Origin: Massilia sp. YIM B02769
Lineage (GTDB): Bacteria > Pseudomonadota > Gammaproteobacteria > Burkholderiales > Burkholderiaceae_D
Assembly: GCF_030411995.1 (NCBI RefSeq)
Contig: NZ_JASNRC010000010.1
Coordinates: forward strand, 62,001-126,000
Length of the DNA stretch: 64,000 nucleotides
Direction: 5' to 3'
Shown here: piece after piece, positions 44,938 through 54,100 of the stretch
Layout: each line of letters starts with the position of its first letter
Numbering within the stretch: position 1 is the stretch's first letter
Notes under the pieces: generated by a model
What the model saw: only the letters and a program-made list of their open reading frames with translations
Database searches by the model: none
What the model was told of the DNA's origin: nothing
Position numbers and translations under genes: made by a program

Positions 44938-47201
44938 GCGAGCCGGTGAAGTACACCGTGGCTGTGCGCGCCCTGTGCGAATTCACGGCCAAGCAGGGCG
45001 ACCTCGATCTGCGCTTCACGCCCTCGCCCACGGCCCAGGAAGGCATCGCCGGTCACGCCGTGGTCACGGCGCGCCGCGGCGACGGCTACCGGACCGAAGT
45101 GTCCCTGTCGGGCGATTACGACCTGCTGCACGTGCGCGGCCGCGCCGACGGCTACAACGCGCGTGAAAGCCTGCTGGAAGAAATCAAGACCTACCGTGGC
45201 CAGCTCTCCTCGATGCCGGAGAATCACCGCCACCTGCACTGGGCCCAGGTGCGCGTGTACGGCCACCTGCTATGCGCCCAGCTTGGGCTCGACGGCGTCA
45301 ACCTGGCATTGGTCTACTACGAGATCGGCAGCGGCCATGAAACAGTGCTGCGCGAAACCCGCAGCGCCGCCGAGCTGAAGGCGATCTTCGAGGACCAATG
45401 CCGCCGCTTCATCGCCTGGGCCGAACAGGAACTGCGCCACCGCGAGGCGCGCGATGCGGCCCTGGCCGCGCTGCGCTTTCCGCACGCCGCCTTCCGTCCC
45501 GGCCAGCGCCAGCTCGCCGAAACCGTCTTCAAGGCCAACAGCACGGGGCGCTGCCTGCTGGCCCAGGCGCCGACCGGCATCGGCAAGACCGTCGGCAGCC
45601 TGTTCCCGGTGCTGAAAGCCGCGCCAGCCCAGCGCATCGACAAGGTCTTCTTCCTGGCCGCGAAAACACCGGGGCGCCGGCTCGCCCTCGACGCCGCCGC
45701 CACGATCCGCTCCGCCGACGCCGCGCTGCCGCTGCGCGTGCTGGAACTGACCGCGCGCGACAAGGCCTGCGAGCATCCCGACAAGGCTTGCCAGGGCACG
45801 TCCTGCCCGCTGGCGAAGGGCTTCTACGACCGCCTGCCGGCCGCGCGCGCGGCAGCCCTGACAGTCCCGGTGCTGGACCGCCCCGCCCTGCGCGACCTCG
45901 GCCTGGCGCATGACGTCTGCCCCTACTACCTGGGGGGCGAAATGGCGCGCTGGAGCGACGTCATCGTGGGCGACTACAACTATTATTTCGACGGCGGCGC
46001 CATGCTCTACGCGCTGGCCCAGGAACAGGGCTGGCGCGCCAGCGTGCTGGTCGACGAAGCGCACAACATGGTGGCGCGGGCGCGCTCGATGTATTCGGCC
46101 GAACTCGATCGCGCGCTTCTTCGCATGGCGCGCGCCGCGGCGCCTTCCGAGATCGTGAAGAAGGCCTTGACCAAGGTGGCGCGTGCCTGGGGCGAGATGG
46201 ATGCAGATGCGCCCGCCCCCTACCAGCTATTGGGCGCGCCGCCGGAAAAGCTGCTGTCGGCCCTGCAGAACGCCGCCAGCACCATTAACGACTACCTGGC
46301 CGAGCAGGCGGTGCCGCTCGACCCGGACCTGCAGCGTTTTCACTTCGATGCCCTGGGTTTCGGGCGCCTGGCCGAATCCTTCGGCGAGCATTCGCTGTGC
46401 GACGTGGCGCGTGACGGCAAGGACACCACGGTCTGCATCCGCAACGTGGTGCCGGCGCCCTTCCTCAAGCCGCGCTTCGAAGGCGCGCATTCGGTGACGC
46501 TGTTCTCGGCCACGCTCAGCCCCTGGCATTACTTCGCCGACCTGCTCGGCCTGCCCGGGAATACCGGCTGGGTCGACGTCGAATCGCCCTTCTCCGCCGG
46601 CCAGCTGGCCGTGCACATCGCCAGCCGCATCTCGACGCGCTACCAGCACCGCGCGGCGTCGCTGGCCCCGATCGCGCAGCTGATGGCCGGCCAGTATGCG
46701 CAGGCGCCCGGCAACTACCTGGCCTTTTTCAGCAGCTTCGATTACCTGGAGCAGGCCGCCGACCTGTTCACCCGGCTGCACCCGGATGTGCCGGTCTGGC
46801 GCCAGGAGCGGCGCATGAGCGAGGCCGAACGGGCGGCTTTTCTCGACCGCTTCCAGCCCGAGGGACGCGGCATCGGCTTCGCGGTGCTGGGCGGCTCCTT
46901 CGGCGAGGGCGTCGACCTGCCCGGCGCGCGCCTGATCGGGGCCTTCGTCGCGACCCTCGGCCTGCCCCAGCTGAATCCCGTCAACGAGCAGCTGCGCGCG
47001 CGCATGCAGGCGATGTTCGGCGCCGGCTACGACTACACCTATTTGTACCCCGGTTTGCAGAAGGTGGTGCAGGCGGCGGGACGCGTGATCCGCACCGAAC
47101 AGGACCGCGGCGTGGTCTACCTGATCGACGACCGCTTCGGCCAGCCGGCCGTGCGCGCGCTGCTGCCGCGCTGGTGGCAAGTGAAGGTTGACAGCACTTA
47201 G
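44934..47201 (+). CDS. Rad3/XPD-like Fe-S helicase with N-terminal PD-(D/E)xK nuclease domain
   Basis: 755 residues from a TTG at 44934 with GGGAG 8 bases upstream; the start overlaps the FAN1 stop (TTGA). The N-terminal RecB-like nuclease domain has GRADGY (D72), LLEEIKTYRG (E83, K85) and QVRVY (Q105/Y109, a QxxxY motif). The helicase core has APTGIGKT (K218), four cysteines that could bind a 4Fe-4S cluster (C279, C286, C291, C329), DEAH (374-377), LFSATLSP, GSFGEGVDLPG and the QAAGRVIR motif VI. It should unwind DNA 5' to 3'. Its pairing with FAN1 suggests joint work on crosslinks or flaps. Confidence 0.9.
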   Translation: MSEPVKYTVAVRALCEFTAKQGDLDLRFTPSPTAQEGIAGHAVVTARRGDGYRTEVSLSGDYDLLHVRGRADGYNARESLLEEIKTYRGQLSSMPENHRHLHWAQVRVYGHLLCAQLGLDGVNLALVYYEIGSGHETVLRETRSAAELKAIFEDQCRRFIAWAEQELRHREARDAALAALRFPHAAFRPGQRQLAETVFKANSTGRCLLAQAPTGIGKTVGSLFPVLKAAPAQRIDKVFFLAAKTPGRRLALDAAATIRSADAALPLRVLELTARDKACEHPDKACQGTSCPLAKGFYDRLPAARAAALTVPVLDRPALRDLGLAHDVCPYYLGGEMARWSDVIVGDYNYYFDGGAMLYALAQEQGWRASVLVDEAHNMVARARSMYSAELDRALLRMARAAAPSEIVKKALTKVARAWGEMDADAPAPYQLLGAPPEKLLSALQNAASTINDYLAEQAVPLDPDLQRFHFDALGFGRLAESFGEHSLCDVARDGKDTTVCIRNVVPAPFLKPRFEGAHSVTLFSATLSPWHYFADLLGLPGNTGWVDVESPFSAGQLAVHIASRISTRYQHRAASLAPIAQLMAGQYAQAPGNYLAFFSSFDYLEQAADLFTRLHPDVPVWRQERRMSEAERAAFLDRFQPEGRGIGFAVLGGSFGEGVDLPGARLIGAFVATLGLPQLNPVNEQLRARMQAMFGAGYDYTYLYPGLQKVVQAAGRVIRTEQDRGVVYLIDDRFGQPAVRALLPRWWQVKVDST

Positions 47202-47203
47202 GC

Positions 47204-47944
47204 TCAGCGCATCAGCTCCTTGAGCTTCGCGTACCCGCTGCGGCTGACCGGGATACGCTTGCCGTCCTTCAGCACCGCGCACCAGCTGTCCTTGGTCGGC
47301 GCCTCGATGCGCGCGATCGCGCCGAGGTTCACGATATACGAGCGGTGCACGCGCAGGAACAGCGCCGGGTCCAGTCCTTCCTCGAGTTCCGCCATGCGCC
47401 CGTTCTTCAAATGCGTCTTGCCGGCGGCGCTGATGGCGACGTAGTCGTCCTGGGCTTCGATCCAGTCGATGGCGGGCGTCGGCACCACGTGCACGCGCGC
47501 GCCGTCGCGGATCAGGACCCGTTCCAGGTAGCCGTTGCGCCTTGCAGCCTCCTGCACCACTGCCTGGACCTGCTCCGGCGCCGGTACGCGGCTGCGCACG
47601 GTGTCCAGGGCCTGGGCCAGGCGTTCGCGGCTGAAGGGCTTCAACAGGTAGTCGATGGCGCGCACCTCGAAGGCCTTCAGCGCGAACTGGTCGTAGGCGG
47701 TGACGAAGACATAGCGGGTGCCCGCAGCGATACCGGAATGCGCCAGCTCCACCACCTCGAAGCCGTCCAGCTTCGGCATCTGGATATCGAGGAAGACCAG
47801 GTCCGGCCGCAGCTCGCCGATCGCCTTCACCGCCTCGAAACCGTTGGCGCATTCGGCCACGATCTCGATGCCGGGGTGATCGCCCAGGAACTCGCGCAGC
47901 AGCGCCCGCGCCAGGTGTTCGTCGTCCACGATGATGACCCGCAT
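47204..47944 (-). CDS. LytTR-family response regulator
   Basis: 246 residues. A receiver domain (MRVIIVDDEHLARALLREFL, phospho-acceptor D53 in LVFLDIQMPKLDG, VTAYDQFALKAFE, DYLLKPF) precedes a C-terminal LytTR DNA-binding domain (VPTPAIDWIEAQDDYVAI, LFLRVHRSYIVNLGAI, VSRSGYAKLKELM). It belongs to the AlgR/LytR group. Its GAGGAGG site lies within the 10-base gap after the histidine kinase gene; the two form a two-component pair. Confidence 0.94.
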   Translation of the reverse strand: MRVIIVDDEHLARALLREFLGDHPGIEIVAECANGFEAVKAIGELRPDLVFLDIQMPKLDGFEVVELAHSGIAAGTRYVFVTAYDQFALKAFEVRAIDYLLKPFSRERLAQALDTVRSRVPAPEQVQAVVQEAARRNGYLERVLIRDGARVHVVPTPAIDWIEAQDDYVAISAAGKTHLKNGRMAELEEGLDPALFLRVHRSYIVNLGAIARIEAPTKDSWCAVLKDGKRIPVSRSGYAKLKELMR

Positions 47945-47954
47945 CCTGCCCTCC

Positions 47955-49055
47955 TCAATCCGTATCCAGTGCATGCTGCGCCATGCCGGCGGCAGGCAGC
48001 GTCAGGTCGACGCAAAAACGCCCCGGCTCGCGCATCCAGTGGATGCCGGCCTCGTGCGCATAGGTCGCCGCCAGGCGCTGGCGCACGTTTGCCAGGCCAA
48101 TGCCGCAGCCGGCCGCCGGCGGCGCCTCGTCCTCGTCCTTGTCCTTGTCCTCGTCGGCATCGTTCTCGACGCGGATGCGCAAGAGCGAACCGGCACGCCG
48201 CGCCACGATCTTCACCAGGCCGCCTTCGAGCCGGTTGCCGATGCCGTGCTTCACAGCGTTCTCCACCAGCGGCTGCAGGATCATCGGCGGCACCAGGCAG
48301 CCGGCCGCATCGTCGCCGACGTCGTCCTGGAACGCGAGACGCGGCCCGAAGCGCACCTGCTCCACCGCGAGGAAGGCGCGCACCAGCGCGATTTCCTGGG
48401 CCAGCGGGACCTTGCGCTGCGCGTCCATGCCGAGGCTGCGGCGGAAGAAGTCCGACAGCTGCAGGGTCATGCCGCGCGCCGCCAGCGGGTCGATCGAGGT
48501 CAGCGCGCTGATCGAATTCAGGCTGTTGAACAGGAAGTGCGGGTCGATCTGGGTGCGCAGCATGCGCAGTTCGGCTTCCTGGGCCGCCAGTTTCATCTCG
48601 AGTTCGCGCCGCTCGAGGCTGCGGGCGCGTTCGAATTCCAGCGCCAGGTACTGGCCCACCGCCGTCATCGCATACAGGATCACGCCGAGGCCGAACATCA
48701 GCGCGGCAAAGGGCCGCGTCACCACGACAAGTTGCAACCCGGGGCCGGCCGACACGCCGCGCAGCAGCTCGCCCCAGCCGCTGCCGGCCGCCGTCCACAG
48801 CAGGCTGGCGCAGACCGCGGTGCCCGCGAACACCGGCAGCACCGAGTGCAGGGGCCTGCTCGCCAGCGGGTAGGCGCGGCACAGGTAGTAGGACGAAAAG
48901 CCGCTGGCGCAGCCATACACCAGCGCCAGCGGCAAGGCGAACAGCAGGCTGGCGCCGATGCGCGCGCCGGTGGCGGCCACGATCAGGCCAGCCAGCAGCA
49001 GGCCAAGCAGCAGCCAGGCCGCCAGGTAGAGCGCGATGCCGCGCCGCGCATGCAT
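47955..49055 (-). CDS. LytS/AlgZ-type sensor histidine kinase
   Basis: 366 residues. Four or five transmembrane helices fill the first 140 residues. A coiled coil leads into the His_kinase domain: TQIDPHFLFNSLNSISALTSID (H173), then QVRFGPRLAFQDDV, LQPLVENAVKHGI (N box) and GIGLANVRQRLAATY (G box). Between the N and G boxes lies an acidic run, DADEDKDKDEDE, encoded by a near-perfect hexamer repeat. It probably senses envelope signals through its membrane part and phosphorylates the LytTR regulator. It follows the LiaF-like gene by 13 bases. Confidence 0.93.
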   Translation of the reverse strand: MHARRGIALYLAAWLLLGLLLAGLIVAATGARIGASLLFALPLALVYGCASGFSSYYLCRAYPLASRPLHSVLPVFAGTAVCASLLWTAAGSGWGELLRGVSAGPGLQLVVVTRPFAALMFGLGVILYAMTAVGQYLALEFERARSLERRELEMKLAAQEAELRMLRTQIDPHFLFNSLNSISALTSIDPLAARGMTLQLSDFFRRSLGMDAQRKVPLAQEIALVRAFLAVEQVRFGPRLAFQDDVGDDAAGCLVPPMILQPLVENAVKHGIGNRLEGGLVKIVARRAGSLLRIRVENDADEDKDKDEDEAPPAAGCGIGLANVRQRLAATYAHEAGIHWMREPGRFCVDLTLPAAGMAQHALDTD

Positions 49056-49068
49056 CAGCCGGTCACCA

Positions 49069-49884
49069 TCAGTTGCGTACCTCGACGCCGCCCATGATCG
49101 CGTAGCCGCGGATCACCAGGCGCTTGCCGCTGTGCGGCGGCGCCACGGTCTTCTCGTCGAAGCCGCCCATGATCGGCGTGCCCTGCAACACCACCGTCCA
49201 GTCGGGCGGGCACTTGATGGTGACGCCGCCCCAGAAGGCGAACACATTGATCACGGCTTCGCCGGACGCGATCGAGGCGCCGCGCATGTCGAGCACGCAG
49301 CCGCCCATCACGGCGGTGACTTCGCCGCCGCGGAAATCCTGGCTGTGCACGCGGCGGTCGAAGCCGCCGAGGATGGCGGTGACATCGATCTTCTGCGCGT
49401 CGTCGCCCGGCGCCACGCCCTCGCCCGGCTTGTCGTCGACCATGCCGTGCCTGAACAGGCGCTGTCCGGTCATGGCGCGGTAGACCAGCACGGCGCCGGC
49501 GCCGATCAGGAACAGCGGCCAGGCCATGCGCCAGGTGATGTAGATGACGCCGAGGCGGTTCAGGATCATCACCGTGCCGATGCCGATGCCGGCCAGGCCG
49601 ATCAGGTAGCCGCTCGGGGTCGAGGTGTCGAGCAGCTTGGCGACGCCGGCGAAGATGAAGACCAGCGGCCAGAAGGCCACCGCATCGTGCAGGTCGAGGA
49701 TGTCGAGGTTGTCGAGCAGGAACAGCAGGCCGACCACGATCACCATCAGCCCCAGCACCACCTGGCCCGTCATGCCGCGCTCGGCACGGCGCGCGGCGCG
49801 GCGCGCACGGCGTTCCTGGCGCCGCGCATCGCGCTCGCTGACACGCCCCTTGATGCCGCCTTCTTCGATGCCGTCCTTATACAT
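49069..49884 (-). CDS. LiaF-like membrane protein
   Basis: 271 residues. A basic N-terminus (RRQERRARRAARRAERG) precedes about four transmembrane helices (VVLGLMVIVVGLLFLLDNLDILD, AFWPLVFIFAGVAKLL, a glycine-rich third, MAWPLFLIGAGAVLVY). A C-terminal beta-helix-like domain follows (VTAILGGFDRRVHSQDFRGGEVTAVMGGCVLDMRGA, INVFAFWGGVTIKCPPDWTV, GTPIMGGFDEKT), as in LiaF/YvqF cell-wall-active antibiotic response proteins. In firmicutes LiaF restrains a sensor kinase; here the neighbouring kinase is LytS-type. It overlaps the preceding gene by 8 bases. Confidence 0.88.
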   Translation of the reverse strand: MYKDGIEEGGIKGRVSERDARRQERRARRAARRAERGMTGQVVLGLMVIVVGLLFLLDNLDILDLHDAVAFWPLVFIFAGVAKLLDTSTPSGYLIGLAGIGIGTVMILNRLGVIYITWRMAWPLFLIGAGAVLVYRAMTGQRLFRHGMVDDKPGEGVAPGDDAQKIDVTAILGGFDRRVHSQDFRGGEVTAVMGGCVLDMRGASIASGEAVINVFAFWGGVTIKCPPDWTVVLQGTPIMGGFDEKTVAPPHSGKRLVIRGYAIMGGVEVRN

Positions 49885-50248
49885 GGTCCTTCTCCTTGTT
49901 CGATGCGAAGCGGCGCGCGATCACGGGCTCGAGCACCAGTTGCAGGCCCCACATCAGGATGAACAGCGGCCAACTGTTGCGGAAGGTCAGGCCCAGCAGG
50001 CCCTCGAAGACCGCGAACAGCCACAGGCCGATGAACACCGTCCACAGCCCGCTCGTGAACTCCCTGGCGCTCGGATAGCCGATGGTCTGGTTGACGCCGG
50101 CCACGACCAGCAGCAGCGGCCAATAATGCCACAGCGTCGCGATGTCGAGAACGTCCATGCGGTCGAGCAGGAAGGCGACGCCGACCGCGATCAGGACCAG
50201 TCCCCACATCATCTGCTTGCGCTGCCTGTAACTGTTTTCGGTACCCAT
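49877..50248 (-). CDS. Small LiaF-TM/DUF5668-like membrane protein
   Basis: 123 residues with four hydrophobic helices: MMWGLVLIAVGVAFLLDRMDVLD, LWHYWPLLLVVAGVNQTIG, LWTVFIGLWLFAVFEGLL, and NSWPLFILMWGLQLVLEPVI. Its repeats resemble the membrane half of the LiaF-like protein that follows. It is the first gene of the four-gene operon, with a GGAGG ribosome-binding site. It may form a membrane complex with the LiaF-like protein and the kinase. Confidence 0.85.
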   Translation of the reverse strand: MGTENSYRQRKQMMWGLVLIAVGVAFLLDRMDVLDIATLWHYWPLLLVVAGVNQTIGYPSAREFTSGLWTVFIGLWLFAVFEGLLGLTFRNSWPLFILMWGLQLVLEPVIARRFASNKEKDHV

Positions 50249-50421
50249 GCCGTCCTCCGTGTTGTGATGCCTGCACGATAACCGGATGGACGGACGCGGG
50301 AAAGCGCCATTCGGCGAACGGCGGCGCGCGAGCGGTGAATGGCGAAGGGATCGGCGGGCTGCGCCGGATCGCGGTGAGCGGCGGGCCGGCGCGACGGTGG
50401 CGCAGACCAAGCGCATGGACG

Positions 50422-50448
50422 AAAAAAAGCCCGCCTCGAAGGGCGGGC
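50422..50448 (-). terminator. Rho-independent terminator after the 57-residue protein gene
   Basis: On the minus strand GCCCGCC-CTTCGA-GGCGGGC is followed by T7. It lies 29 bases after the stop codon. Confidence 0.85.
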
Positions 50449-50476
50449 CGGATGGCGTGATGCCTGCGGGCTGGCG

Positions 50477-50650
50477 TCAGGCGCCGGCGGACAGGTTCAT
50501 CGCCGGCTGGTTCTTGACCTGGTTGCGGTACTTGGCGCTGGCTTCCGCCTTCTTGACGGCTTCGCGCGCGATGTTGGTGCGGCGGATTTCCAGGCGTTCC
50601 TGTTTGCCGCGGTGCTGGGCTTCATGCTTGTTGCCGATTTTCTTGGTCAT
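50477..50650 (-). CDS. Small basic protein, unknown function
   Basis: 57 residues from the ATG at 50650 with AGGAGAAG upstream. It is strongly basic and probably helical (MTKKIGNKHEAQHRGKQERL, IAREAVKKAEASAKYRNQVK). The strong ribosome-binding site and terminator argue that it is real. It may bind nucleic acid. It lies downstream of another small gene on the same strand, with a 47-base gap. Confidence 0.7.
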   Translation of the reverse strand: MTKKIGNKHEAQHRGKQERLEIRRTNIAREAVKKAEASAKYRNQVKNQPAMNLSAGA

Positions 50651-50697
50651 GGCCTTCTCCTCTGTTAAAACGGTATGCGCAGTATCGGGCGCGGAGG

Positions 50698-50862
50698 CTA
50701 GGACCGCTGCTGCGCCATCTTCACGTCCGCCGGCATCAGCATTTCCCAACCGAGCTGGCGCCGGATTTCTTCGGGCGTCGGCGGCGGTTTCGGGTCGCGC
50801 GAACGCCGTTCGAGGTATTCGCGCACCAAATGCTTGGGTGGATTCGTGGTCGTTGCAGACAT
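50698..50862 (-). CDS. Small protein (54 residues), unknown function
   Basis: ATG at 50862 with GGAGG 4 bases upstream. The frame encodes 54 residues: MSATTTNPPKHLVREYLERR, a proline-rich link PKPPPTPEEIRRQLGWEMLM, and ends QQRS. No membrane segment or cysteine is present. Codon use is normal for the genome. It precedes the 57-residue basic protein gene in the same direction and may be co-transcribed with it. No family is recognised. Confidence 0.6.
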   Translation of the reverse strand: MSATTTNPPKHLVREYLERRSRDPKPPPTPEEIRRQLGWEMLMPADVKMAQQRS

Positions 50863-51114
50863 GGCGCCTCCGCTTGCACTGCATGCCGGCGCCCCATGGC
50901 GACGGCGTGGAATCTGGTGCCGATCCTCGAGGCGACCGGCTAACCTGTTGAGGTATTTGGCTGCCCGCAGAACTGAATCGCAGGCGCCTCACTCACACAG
51001 GTTCATCATAGCGAGGGCGTGGCCGGTTCACCGTTAGCTGCCGCACACTGCGCGGAAGAACTCGGCAATTAAGGCAGGTCTAAGTATTCGGCGCGGCCGC
51101 TGCGCGCGGGCATG
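50863..51114. other. Intergenic region between small genes and the TonB receptor terminator
   Basis: About 250 bases with no convincing gene. The promoter of the two small genes should be here on the minus strand, but none was clearly identified. An imperfect inverted repeat CCTGTGTGAGTGAGG...CCTCAACAGG is seen on the minus strand (about 50952-51003). Confidence 0.3.
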
Positions 51115-51137
51115 AAAAAGGGGAGCCGCAGCTCCCC
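51115..51137 (-). terminator. Rho-independent terminator of the TonB-dependent receptor gene
   Basis: On the minus strand GGGGAGC-TGCG-GCTCCCC is followed by T5, 25 bases after the stop codon. Confidence 0.88.
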
Positions 51138-51162
51138 TCGCCTCTTCGCGCGAAGCGCGCGG

Positions 51163-54100
51163 TCAGAACTTGTAGCGCAGGTTCAGGTAGAACTGGCGCC
51201 CGCTCACGTCCAGCTTCTGCTGCTCTTCCTCGCTGTAGCGGTAGTAGGCGCGCTTCACATTGGTGAGGTTGGTCGCGCTGAACGACAGCGACAGCTGCTG
51301 CGTGAAGTTGTAGCTGGCGTTCAGGGCGAGCGTGGTCACCGGCGCGGCCATGGTCGGCGCGGTCGGCATGGTCACGCCGTTGATCACCGACAGGCCCTGG
51401 CTGTTCGCGGTCGGCGACGGCGCCGTGGTGCTGTTCACGTATTCGCCGCGGTAGTTCGCCACCAGGCGCGCCGATGCCTTGTCGTTCTCGAAGTACAGGC
51501 CCAGGTTGCCGGCCCATTCCGAGGCGCCCACCATCGGGCGGCCGTCGTCGACCTTGGTCTTGGCACGGCTGACGTTCGAGGTGAAGCCGAACGGGCTGCT
51601 GCCGAACGGCTGCTCGTAGGCCAGCTCGATGCCGGTGATCTTCGCGCCCTGCTGCGACGAGGTGTTGATGAAGAAGGTCTTCACCACCTGGTCGCGTGGG
51701 TCGGTCAGTTCGATGGTCGAGGTGCCGACGGTGCCGGTCTTCACGTAGCCGTCGATCTTCGAGTGGAACAGGCTGGCCGTCACGTTCGAGCGGCGCGCGA
51801 AGAACCAGGACCAGGAGATGTCGATGTTGTCCGAGGTGAGCGGACGCAGGTCCGGGTTCGGACCGGTCACGCGGCAGCCGTTGGCGTCGCAGCCCGGGGT
51901 GCCGAAGCCGCTGCCCAGCACGTTGTAGTTCTGGCGGCCGATGGTACGGCTGGCGCCGAAGCGGGCAATCATGTCCGGCGTGATCTCGTAGCGCAGGTTC
52001 AGGCTCGGCAGGAAGTTCTTGAACACCTTGTGAGTCGGCGTCTTGTAGTACATCGTGCCCGACAGCGGGTTGAAGGTCGTGCCGTCGTAGAAGGCCACCG
52101 CATCGCCGGCATCCGTGATCGCGCCGGGATAGGCGGCGCAGACCGTGGCCGGCTGGCCCGGTGCGCTGCGCAGGCAGGTGCGCGGGTTCGGGATCGGCGT
52201 GGCGATCTGGGCGTCGACCACGGTGCGCACGTAGCGCAGGCCGACGTTGCCCGACCACGGACCGTTTTCCAGGTTCGCCATCAGGTAGGCCGAACTCTGG
52301 CGCTCGCGCATGTCGATTTCCGAACTGACGCGGCGCTCGAAGGCCTCGCTGGTTTCCTTGGTGTTGGCCGCGATGTAGGCCTTCAGCGCTTCCGGCGAAT
52401 AGGTGAAGCCGGTGTTGTCCCAGCCCGAGCCGCCGAGGCCGCTGCCGAAGTTGCCCGGATACGGCTGCCAGCCATCAAGCGGCGTCGCGGTCGACTGGAT
52501 GATCTTGCCGGTGGCATCGTAGGTGACGGTCAATGGCGTACGGAAGGCCGGACCCCAGCGGCGGCTGTCGCGCTTGTGGTCGGCATGGCGCAGGCCCATT
52601 TCCAGCGACTGCACCCAGGCGTTGTTCAGCTTGTACTCGGCATCGACCTGGCCGCTCGACTCCTTGTCAGTGGTCTTCACGCCCGAGGCGGTGCGGCCGA
52701 CGATCATGTAGCCGCTGCCGTCCGGGTTGATGCCGGGCTGGTTGCTGCCGGCGCCCTGGTACTGGACATACGGCGCCTCGTGCAGGCCGCCGAGCGCGTA
52801 GGACACGCCGGTGCCGTAGCGGGCAAAGGTGGTGCCCTGGTCGAGGTCGGTCTTGCCGACGCCGCGCGTGGTCGAGAACAGGCCCTTCACGGTCAGGTCC
52901 GGGGTCACGCGGTATTTCGCGTCGAGGTCGATGAAGGAACTGGTGGCCTGGGCGCCGTCGCGGTAGAAGCCTTCCGAGTTGCCGACGTACTGGGGCGTGG
53001 TGCCGTCCGGGAAGACGATGTCGGCGGACTTCAGGATCTTCAGGTCGTGGCCGTACATGGTGCGTTCGGTGACGATCACCGGGTTGCGGATCTGGGCATA
53101 CACGCGCTGGCCGTTCGACGAGGTGTTCGGCGAGCTGGCGGTGGTGCCGCCCAGCGCTTCGCCTTTACCCATCAGCATCGAGTAGATGGCGCCCGAGGTC
53201 AGGCGGCCATTGTTGTTCGCGTTCATCTGCGAATGGAAGCCGGTCAGGGTCACGTCGAGATCGGCGTTCGGCTTGAACTGCATCGACAGCATGCCGCCCT
53301 TGCGGTCGCGCACGGATTCGACGAACTCCGAGCTCATCGAACCCGGCAGGCGCACGCCGTTCAGGTCGGCGGCCGTGTAGCCGGTGCCGGCCAGCGAGGC
53401 GTCGGTGATGCCGAGCATGGTGGCGGTATTGATCTCGCCCCAGCCGCTGCTGGTGCCGTAGGCAAAGCGCGACACCGAATCGCGGCGCACGTAGCGCTTC
53501 TGGGCAAAGCCCTGGGCGATGATGCCGAAGGTGTTCGCTTCGTTCTTCCAGTTGACCGAGACGTCGGCGTCGGGCGCGGTCTTGTCCGGCAACTGGGCAT
53601 AGCTGGCGCCGATGCTGGCCACGCCCGACAGGCGTTCCTTCTGGGCCAAGGGTTTACGCGTGGTGACGTTGATGGTGCCGGCCAGGCCGCCGTCGACGAT
53701 GTTGGCATACGAGGTCTTGTAGACCAGGGCCTGGTTCAGGACCGAGGACGGCATCAGCGACAGGCTGGTCGAGCGCGAGCTCGAGCCCTGGTCGCCCACG
53801 TACCAGTCGCCGCCGGACACGGTATGGCCGTTGAACAGGATGAGGGACATGTCGGGGTTGGTGCCGCGCATCGACACCTTTTCCGCTTCATCGTAGTCGG
53901 TGCGCACGGCCACGCCGGCCAGGCGCTGCAGCGAGTCGGCCAGGTTGCGGTCGGGCATCTTGCCGACGTCTTCCGCCGTGATGACCTCGACGTTGCCGGT
54001 GGCGTTCTTCTTGACGGCGAGCGACTTGGCCATCGAGGCACGGATACCGGTGACCTCGACGGTCTGCATCGGCGCTTGCGCCTCGCTGTCCTGGGCCAGG

